DNA from: Flavobacteriaceae bacterium
Lineage (GTDB): Bacteria > Bacteroidota > Bacteroidia > Flavobacteriales > Flavobacteriaceae
Length of the DNA: 5,759 bases
Direction of reading: 5' to 3'
NCBI GenBank assembly: GCA_947458575.1
Contig: CANHBE010000176.1
Coordinates: 1 to 5,759 of the forward strand
Position 1 is the stretch's first letter, and each line of letters starts with the position of its first letter. Both the position numbers and the translations under genes were made by a program. The notes under the pieces are model-generated. The model ran no database searches and was not told the DNA's origin. It saw only the letters and a list, made by a program, of their open reading frames with translations. Positions 1-5,079 of the stretch are shown one piece after another.

Positions 1-24
1 AAGCCAAATTTTTGGTTTATTCAT
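1..24 (-). CDS. Start of next gene, possibly a DegT/DnrJ/EryC1 sugar aminotransferase
   Basis: Eight codons beginning with ATG at 24 run off the left edge and read MNKPKIWL. The A-rich stretch just before the ATG (CATAAAAG) fits a Bacteroidota start region. The K-I-W-L opening resembles, from memory, the N-terminus of flavobacterial PLP-dependent sugar aminotransferases that begin KIWLSSPHMGG. Such an enzyme beside a PglC-type sugar transferase is a common pgl-like arrangement. Eight residues cannot establish a family. The existence of a gene here is fairly likely, but the product is a guess. Confidence 0.4.
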
Positions 25-43
25 CTTTTATGCACTTGATTTT

Positions 44-77
44 TGATTTTCAAAGATAGTATTTCATACCCTACAAA
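44..77 (-). promoter_or_regulatory. Weak candidate Bacteroidota promoter before the left-edge gene
   Basis: On the minus strand TATCTTTG (58 to 51) matches the Bacteroidota -7 consensus TAnnTTTG, and TTTG at 77 to 74 could be the -33 element. The gap between them is 15 bases, shorter than the roughly 19-21 usually described, which lowers confidence. It would start transcription near 44, about 20 bases before the ATG at 24. Confidence 0.25.
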
Positions 78-83
78 CCTATC

Positions 84-641
84 TTAATTCCTATTGAAAA
101 AGGAGAATATGGTCTTCATGATGATATTTAAATCACCCAAAATAGTTCTGTTGCGTACATACGCTAAATTCATCTTGACTTTGTCCGGAAAAATGACCTG
201 ATCATTATATTCGATTGGTTTTTCTTGGCAGCGTAAGATTTCGTCTTCATTTTTATACTTCAAGGATGCGTCACTAGTTATGCCAGGTTTCAGCGAAAGG
301 ATTTCTCGATCTTCGCCTTGTAATAAGTCATAATATCCCGGGACGTCCGGCCTTGGACCAACGATTGACATATCGCCTTTGAGCACATTGAAAAACTGCG
401 GCAATTCATCTAGTTTCAATTCTCTGAAATAGCGACCGAAAGAAGTTACTTCGTGTGTTTTGGGATGAATTGTACGAATCTTTATGATTGAAAAAAGTTT
501 GCCATACTGCCCGATTCGCTTTTGAAGAAAAAAACCATTAGATTGTGTCTCAATGGTAGCAATTACAAAACAAATAATAATTAACCAACTCAATAAGATA
601 AGCGCGATCATAGCAAAGAATAAGTCAAAAAAGCGCTTCAA
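84..641 (-). CDS. Initiating sugar transferase (small phosphoglycosyl transferase), copy B, probable TTG start
   Basis: This 185-aa protein is a second bacterial sugar transferase of the PglC type. The family's opening motif KRFFD falls at residues 2-6 immediately after a TTG codon. An in-frame TGA lies three codons upstream and the first ATG is at codon 11, past the motif, so TTG is the best start. One hydrophobic segment (about 7-30) follows. D78-E79 in LDELPQFFNVLKGDMS is the expected catalytic dyad, followed by IVGPRP (93-98) and PGITSDASLKYKNEDEIL (119-136). The last stretch differs from the RPGLTGLAQ of copy A and matches a variant group I recall from Bacteroidota. FPDKVKMNLAYVRN (151-164) is also typical of that group. 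S18 is followed by W19 where PglC-like enzymes have Ser-Pro. It would load a sugar phosphate onto undecaprenyl phosphate. It sits 67 bases after the ATP-grasp gene and 59 bases before a possible aminotransferase start, an order seen in pgl-like clusters. Confidence 0.93.
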   Translation of the reverse strand: MKRFFDLFFAMIALILLSWLIIICFVIATIETQSNGFFLQKRIGQYGKLFSIIKIRTIHPKTHEVTSFGRYFRELKLDELPQFFNVLKGDMSIVGPRPDVPGYYDLLQGEDREILSLKPGITSDASLKYKNEDEILRCQEKPIEYNDQVIFPDKVKMNLAYVRNRTILGDLNIIMKTIFSFFNRN

Positions 642-682
642 TGAAACTCAAATATTAATCAGTTAGTTTAATTTTTGTTAGT

Positions 683-701
683 TCAAGCGTTAAACGCCTG
701 A
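683..701 (-). other. Small RNA hairpin just after the ATP-grasp stop codon
   Basis: The minus-strand transcript reads UCAGGCG, a UUUAA loop, then CGCUUGA. This forms a 7-bp stem with one G-U wobble, starting 7 bases after the TAA at 709-711. No U-run follows (the next bases are ACUAACAAAAA), so it is not a canonical intrinsic terminator. It could be a processing or mRNA-stabilising element between the ATP-grasp gene and sugar transferase B, or chance. Confidence 0.25.
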
Positions 702-708
702 TTCAACA

Positions 709-1776
709 TTATTTCAATTTTTGGAGCAGCTCTTTTTCTTTCATCAAAATCGGGAGCGAATCTACATCTCTTAAGAAAATGAGGTCTTTTTCAAATTCGT
801 ACATTTTGTACTCTAAATCAAACTCAGGGTCATCATGTAAGAGTCGAACTGTATCCGAAGCAAAATTGGCTCCTGCTGCCGCGAAACACTGAGTAAAGGC
901 CACATGGCGAACGTTGATTTCGGTGATATACGGTTTACCATTTTCATCTTCCTTAAAATCTACAGTAAAAAAACCATGCTGTTGAGCACCTGTATGTTCA
1001 AACAAGAAATCCATGGCACGCTTAGCTTCCGCAACCAAATGTGGCTCATTAAGGAGTCTGCCGAAAGAAGTGTTTCCTGTGATTCCGGATGGAGCCACTT
1101 TTGCCATGATATAATTTACCCTTTCTGCGCAGGCTGTTCTCAATAATTTACCTTCAAAATAGAGCATTTTGCAGGCAAGATTTCTACCAGGGAGAAATTT
1201 GCTGGCGATAAATTGCTGAACATTAGGATTAATTTGTATCCAGTTCTTGAGCGAGTCTTCATCTTCAACTTTCAAAGAACCGAGGCCACTCGTGCCACTT
1301 GTACTTCTTACCCAAAAATTGCCTTGCAATACATTAAACACTTCATTAAGACTCTGAATATTTCTATCAAATGTAACCGATGGTGGCACGATATCTAAGT
1401 CTTTCAAAATCTCTGTCATCTTCGATTTATCGACCAACAAATCCGCCATCGACCAATCCGGAATCAAAGCTTTGCAAGGCAGCGATTGTGTTTCTTTTCT
1501 TTTACTCCATTCCATTACTTCAAGTTCAGGAAGAATAATGGCTAAATCAACCTGATTCTCTTTAATTATTTCTTCGATACGACTCCAGTAATCCGGACTT
1601 TTCGCACCCGGAACAACATACGTTTTACTAAAGAGCTCCCCTTGATATAATCCGATGGCCAATGGATTTATATCTGTCCCTATGAGTTCGAAACGCTTAT
1701 AAAAGGAATATTTTTTTAATGAGATGGCAAAACTTCTTGGTGTTGGACCACCCACTCCGGTAATTAAGATTTTCAT
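709..1776 (-). CDS. ATP-grasp ligase, CarB-like
   Basis: This 355-aa protein has a complete ATP-grasp layout resembling the carbamoyl-phosphate synthase large-chain group. It begins with a Rossmann-like pre-ATP-grasp domain (KILITGVGGPTPRS, 2-14, and GTDINPLA, 33-40). DKSKM at 116-120 is the usual entry to the ATP-grasp domain. The nucleotide loop WVRSTSGTSGLGS lies at 155-167, with an arginine (R157) where many ATP-grasp enzymes have lysine. FFTVDFKEDENGKPYITEINVR at about 269-290 carries the metal-binding acidic face, E286 and N288. The family generally joins a carboxylate, often an amino acid, to an amine through an acyl phosphate. Following a PIG-L deacetylase by 39 bases, it could acylate the amine that enzyme exposes, but the substrate is not determinable here. 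It shares little beyond fold motifs with the other ATP-grasp gene in the window, so the two are not a recent duplication. Confidence 0.88.
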   Translation of the reverse strand: MKILITGVGGPTPRSFAISLKKYSFYKRFELIGTDINPLAIGLYQGELFSKTYVVPGAKSPDYWSRIEEIIKENQVDLAIILPELEVMEWSKRKETQSLPCKALIPDWSMADLLVDKSKMTEILKDLDIVPPSVTFDRNIQSLNEVFNVLQGNFWVRSTSGTSGLGSLKVEDEDSLKNWIQINPNVQQFIASKFLPGRNLACKMLYFEGKLLRTACAERVNYIMAKVAPSGITGNTSFGRLLNEPHLVAEAKRAMDFLFEHTGAQQHGFFTVDFKEDENGKPYITEINVRHVAFTQCFAAAGANFASDTVRLLHDDPEFDLEYKMYEFEKDLIFLRDVDSLPILMKEKELLQKLK

Positions 1777-1815
1777 AAAATGTCTTTTAAATCCGTTAGC
1801 AATAAAACTTGCAAC

Positions 1816-2499
1816 TTATATTATTTCTCTGATCAGCATGAAACATTCAACATTATTTTTTCCCACTGTTGCTCCACGAAAATTCGATAATATTTCAATA
1901 TTTTTTAAAGAACGTGGATGCGGAAACTCCTTGATTTGTGTTGAAAAGCACTCAAAAGCTCTTAATTTTTGATCGAGATAACCTTCTATACTTTCAAAAA
2001 CGGTTGGAATAAATGCATCGTCACCGAACGGTGGTGCCCACTCTGTTTCAGATAAGGTCTCATACGACAGAATTTTCTTCACTGTACAATTGTTTATTGG
2101 CCGAGCCGCTACGAGTGCAGCTTCATAGGTAATTCGGTGGTCTTTATGAATGTCACCTCGGTGGGGCAAATACAGCATCTCAATTTGTTTTTCCTTGATG
2201 ATTTTGGCAATCACATTAGACAATTGATAGGAAGGAATGGTATCGAGTCGTGGCGCGGGGAAATCTAAAAAAAAGGTGTCTTTGACGCCCAAAATCTGAT
2301 GCGCAGCCAGCGCCTCTGAACGAACTTTTTCCGTTCCTTCTTTCGAAAACAATTCGGGTGCACCGATGTGACCATTTGTCACGATGGCAACATAAACATG
2401 ATGACCAGCCGAAACATGCTTTGCAATCGTGCCGCCACAACCTAAAATTTCATCATCACAATGTGGCGCTACGACCAATATATTCTTATGGTTTTCCAT
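1816..2499 (-). CDS. PIG-L/LmbE family zinc-dependent deacetylase
   Basis: This 227-aa cytosolic protein has the full metal signature of PIG-L deacetylases, which remove N-acetyl groups from GlcNAc-containing substrates (GPI precursors, mycothiol and bacillithiol intermediates). PHCDDE at 12-17 gives H13 and D16 as zinc ligands with D15 as the expected base. HRGDIHKDH at 113-121 supplies the third ligand region through the HxDH end (H118, H121). The C-terminal FPHPRS (192-197) and RGATVG (208-213) stretches are also family-like. Length is normal and nothing looks broken. The start overlaps the end of the formyltransferase gene by 14 bases, so the two are probably produced together. The natural reading is that this enzyme exposes an amine that the formyltransferase or an ATP-grasp ligase then acylates. 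An independent role, for example in a thiol cofactor pathway, is less likely because no other gene of such a pathway is present. Confidence 0.94.
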   Translation of the reverse strand: MENHKNILVVAPHCDDEILGCGGTIAKHVSAGHHVYVAIVTNGHIGAPELFSKEGTEKVRSEALAAHQILGVKDTFFLDFPAPRLDTIPSYQLSNVIAKIIKEKQIEMLYLPHRGDIHKDHRITYEAALVAARPINNCTVKKILSYETLSETEWAPPFGDDAFIPTVFESIEGYLDQKLRAFECFSTQIKEFPHPRSLKNIEILSNFRGATVGKNNVECFMLIREII

Positions 2500-3484
2500 T
2501 TTTCAATTGATTTTCTATGATTTCTATTCTGTCTGATAACTTGAAGAATTCTTTTTCGAAATTAAATCCAAGGGTGTTTCCTACTTTCAAAGCTTCGATT
2601 TCAATACCTTCAATTTGTTCCAATTTCAGCAAGCCTGCTCCGGTTTGAACATGAACGCCCAAAACTTCATCTGCAATAACAATACGCCCGATTACTCCCA
2701 GATGATTGGTTACTTCTGAGATTGATGATTTCCATACAATTATCTTTTTTGTTCCAAGGTAAGTATAAGCGCCGGGCAATGGCTTTGCAGTAGCGCGAAC
2801 AAGTTGATGAATGTTTGACGCCGACTGTTTCCAATCTATAAGGCCATCTTCCGGATTTCGTTTTCCTAGATAAGTCGCTTTTGATTCGTCTTGCGGCCTT
2901 GTGATGAAAATGCCTTTTTTGAGATCAGGTAAAACCGCATCGAGTGCTTTTTCTATCGCTTTTAAGATTTGCTGTACGACAGTTGTGGCATCATCGTTTT
3001 CTTGTACGTCGTAATTCACTTGCGACCAAATGGAACCGGAATCCATTCCTTCATCCATTTTAAAAAACGATGCAGCTCCTTGTACTTTACCCAAAATAAT
3101 CCAGGCAATTGCGCCTCTGCCACGACCTTCCGGCAATCGGGTCGGATGGTAGCCTACAAGTCCGTATTTTGGCACTGAAAGCAAACTTTCGCGAATCATC
3201 TGAGATAGTCCCACTACAAAAACCAAATCAGGTGCTTTAGACTTGACAAAATCGACATGAACCTCATCATTGACTTTCGAAAAATATTGAAAAGGAATCT
3301 GGTTCGATTCGCTTAATTCCTTTAAATCATAGTAGCCTGAAACATTCTCAGCAGCGTCCGGTTGTAATCCGAGTACCGCTACAACATGTAGTTGATGTTC
3401 GATAAGTTTCTCCAGTGTTTTTCTGCTACTGTTCACACTCCCTATCAAAATTACCCGAGGATTTTCTACGATATTATTTTTCAT
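2486..3484 (-). CDS. Formyltransferase family protein (FMT/ArnA-like, two domains)
   Basis: This 332-aa protein is related to methionyl-tRNA formyltransferase and the sugar N-formyltransferase domain of ArnA, which move a formyl group from N10-formyltetrahydrofolate to an amine. The N-terminal catalytic domain covers about 10-195. HPTRLPEGRGRG at 113-124 holds the catalytic histidine H113, and MDEGMDSGSI at 143-152 holds the probable catalytic aspartate D148. Their spacing of 35 residues is close to the 36 of E. coli FMT. The classical N-x-H motif is G-x-H here (G111). A C-terminal FMT-like domain starts near 204, with RNPEDGLIDW (209-218), IHQLVRA and PLPGAY. The polysaccharide context and the coupled PIG-L deacetylase downstream (14-base overlap) argue for an amino-sugar substrate rather than Met-tRNA. 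The housekeeping fmt gene is normally found next to def or other translation genes. The start is an ATG inside the end of the sugar transferase gene. Confidence 0.9.
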   Translation of the reverse strand: MKNNIVENPRVILIGSVNSSRKTLEKLIEHQLHVVAVLGLQPDAAENVSGYYDLKELSESNQIPFQYFSKVNDEVHVDFVKSKAPDLVFVVGLSQMIRESLLSVPKYGLVGYHPTRLPEGRGRGAIAWIILGKVQGAASFFKMDEGMDSGSIWSQVNYDVQENDDATTVVQQILKAIEKALDAVLPDLKKGIFITRPQDESKATYLGKRNPEDGLIDWKQSASNIHQLVRATAKPLPGAYTYLGTKKIIVWKSSISEVTNHLGVIGRIVIADEVLGVHVQTGAGLLKLEQIEGIEIEALKVGNTLGFNFEKEFFKLSDRIEIIENQLKNGKP

Positions 3485-4070
3485 TCAACATGGGTTTGTT
3501 AATGAATTTACTTTCACCTAAAACTACGATCAATACAGTTCTAAAGATAATCTTGATATCATTCCAAAAGCTGACGTTCTTGACATATTCTAAATCATAA
3601 ACGAACCGTTCTTTCCAACTTAAATGAATATTGCCATTGATTTGAGCCAAACCTGTCAAACCGGGACGAACAGAATATCGACTTTTTTCCTCTTCAGTCA
3701 TAGTAGCCAATTGTTCCGGAACACTGGGTCTTGGACCAACCAGACTCATATCGCCCAAGAGAACATTCAAAAGCTGCGGCAATTCATCGATTTTGTAACG
3801 CCGCAAATAATAACCCACTCTCGTGACACCATCTGCTTTTCCAATTATCGGTGTACTTCCCACTGTTCGTTTTTCGTTTGTCATGGTTCTGAACTTAAAG
3901 ACTTTAAAAGGCTTCAAACCTTTACCGACGCGTTCTTGCTTGAAAAACAGCGGTCCTTTGGATTCTGTCAAGATCAATACAGCAATCAACAACAATGGAA
4001 CAAAGGCCAACAGCAGGATAACAAAGGCAACTGCAATATCAAGTATTGATTTGAAAAAATTACGATACAT
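3474..4070 (-). CDS. Initiating sugar transferase (small monotopic phosphoglycosyl transferase), copy A
   Basis: This 198-aa protein belongs to the bacterial sugar transferase family (PglC/WcaJ catalytic domain). Such enzymes transfer a sugar phosphate from a nucleotide sugar to undecaprenyl phosphate at the inner membrane, the first committed step of many capsule, O-antigen or glycoprotein pathways. A single hydrophobic segment (about 12-34) contains P25, the kind of helix-breaking proline that makes the segment re-entrant. FKVFKFRTM at about 55-63 is the family's basic motif. D95-E96 in DELPQLLNV is the expected catalytic dyad. LVGPRP (110-115) and RPGLTGLAQINGN (135-147) complete the signature. 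Size matches the minimal catalytic form without an N-terminal polytopic domain. The usual KRxxD entry motif reads KSILD here. The gene overlaps its upstream and downstream neighbours by 11 bases each, so it is embedded in a coupled operon. The sugar donor cannot be read from sequence. Confidence 0.95.
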   Translation of the reverse strand: MYRNFFKSILDIAVAFVILLLAFVPLLLIAVLILTESKGPLFFKQERVGKGLKPFKVFKFRTMTNEKRTVGSTPIIGKADGVTRVGYYLRRYKIDELPQLLNVLLGDMSLVGPRPSVPEQLATMTEEEKSRYSVRPGLTGLAQINGNIHLSWKERFVYDLEYVKNVSFWNDIKIIFRTVLIVVLGESKFINKPMLNEK

Positions 4071-5079
4071 AATCTTTTTTATAAGCTTCTAAAACCGATT
4101 TCATTCCTTTATTGACAGGTAATTGCCACAGTAATTTACACCAGTCGTGATTGCCCTCTATAAAACCGGGACCATTTTCGGTAATGACAATATCCCAACC
4201 TATTGATCGATTTTGAGGATGGAGCAAAGCCGCTTCCTTGACCATCGCAATGGTTTCCGGCCAAAAAGGAACTTCAAAACCTTCGATGGCCACTCCTGTT
4301 ACGGGATGCTTACTTTCTTGTGTTTTGGTTATATCGCTGTACACAGCCGGACCATTAACAATGCCGGTTTTCTCATTAATTGGGGCAGCTAAATTTCCGG
4401 CAGCCATATTATCGACGGAAGAATTTACGGAAATTCTTTGGCGGCAACCTAGAATCTCCACTTCGTTGTTTTGATTTAGTTGTGAAAAAATGCGCACCGT
4501 GTTTACTGCTGTTGGAGATAATGCATTGAGTTTTGGATGCTGAATAATAAATTCTTCAACCAAATCAAATTTGTTGTTTTCCATAAAGGAAATGAGTGAA
4601 TTTTCATCGAACTCGCTTGCATTCTTGATTTCAACGGCAACACCACATTTTCCATCTGCAACCTTAAATACAAGCTTTCCCGACTTGGTCTTCAGGAGTT
4701 TTTCAAGTATGAATTTGTTCATTTTTAAGTCGGCAATATCGGCAACAGTATGAACAAAGTAAGCCTGATACTCCTTATAGAAAAGGGTCTTGTCGTCAAG
4801 AATATTACGCGCTTCTTTGGGATTCATAATCAATTGAAATTCGTACATATATCCGGTACCTGCCCATTGCTGGCGCTCTTCTCTATTCTTTTCGAAGAAT
4901 CTAAACTGAAAATACTCTAGTATCGAAATATTGTAAACAAATACGCAATACAGTACGTCAATCAAAATACTGATCTTATTTCTTTTGGTCTGACGTGCCG
5001 TGTAGTTGAGAAAAAGCGAGAACTTCTTCCAATCCATTTGTTTGATATAATACCCTAAATACAGAATTCTCTTGATCAT
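4060..5079 (-). CDS. Sugar-transfer-associated ATP-grasp protein
   Basis: This 339-aa protein resembles the Pfam family named sugar-transfer associated ATP-grasp. ATP-grasp enzymes activate a carboxylate as an acyl phosphate and join it to an amine, thiol or hydroxyl, but the substrates of this family are unknown to me. Residues 1-75 are basic with a hydrophobic patch near 38-55, perhaps for membrane or partner contact. The ATP-binding half includes FKVADGKCGVAV at about 138-149 with the probable ATP lysine at 139. VEEFIIQHP follows at 174-182 and NTVRI at 193-197. The metal-binding end has GWDIVIT at 294-300 and FIEGNHDW at 307-314, where E308 and N310 are the probable Mg ligands. The ATG sits in an ATGA overlap with the upstream deacetylase, and the stop overlaps the downstream sugar transferase by 11 bases. 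Direct adjacency to an initiating sugar transferase fits the family name and suggests modification of a sugar being assembled on a lipid carrier. Confidence 0.88.
   Translation of the reverse strand: MIKRILYLGYYIKQMDWKKFSLFLNYTARQTKRNKISILIDVLYCVFVYNISILEYFQFRFFEKNREERQQWAGTGYMYEFQLIMNPKEARNILDDKTLFYKEYQAYFVHTVADIADLKMNKFILEKLLKTKSGKLVFKVADGKCGVAVEIKNASEFDENSLISFMENNKFDLVEEFIIQHPKLNALSPTAVNTVRIFSQLNQNNEVEILGCRQRISVNSSVDNMAAGNLAAPINEKTGIVNGPAVYSDITKTQESKHPVTGVAIEGFEVPFWPETIAMVKEAALLHPQNRSIGWDIVITENGPGFIEGNHDWCKLLWQLPVNKGMKSVLEAYKKDYVS

Noticed and set aside
4..15. Perfect inverted repeat CCAAATTTTTGG
   Set aside because: The arms are 5 bases with a 2-base loop, too tight for a hairpin, and the bases are the K-P-K-I-W codons of the left-edge gene.
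42..54. TTTGATTTTCAAA, a 5-bp A/T-rich stem with 3-base loop
   Set aside because: It is too weak for a terminator in this AT-rich DNA, has no following U-run in the minus-strand transcript and overlaps the promoter candidate.
683..701. Reading the hairpin after the ATP-grasp gene as an intrinsic terminator
   Set aside because: The stem is only 7 bp with a wobble, and the downstream transcript is A-rich, not U-rich, so it is listed only as a hairpin.
904..1398. Plus-strand open frames of 80 and 61 aa
   Set aside because: Both are antisense to the intact ATP-grasp gene and show no domain, start context or neighbours that would support them.
2486..3484. Housekeeping methionyl-tRNA formyltransferase (fmt)
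   Set aside because: The two-domain layout is similar, but the motif is GxH instead of NxH, and the gene is embedded by overlaps between a sugar transferase and a PIG-L deacetylase.
3624..4049. 141-aa open frame on the plus strand
   Set aside because: It lies wholly antisense to sugar transferase A, is rich in Gln, Thr and Asn with no recognisable motif, and is explained as a shadow of the conserved minus-strand gene.
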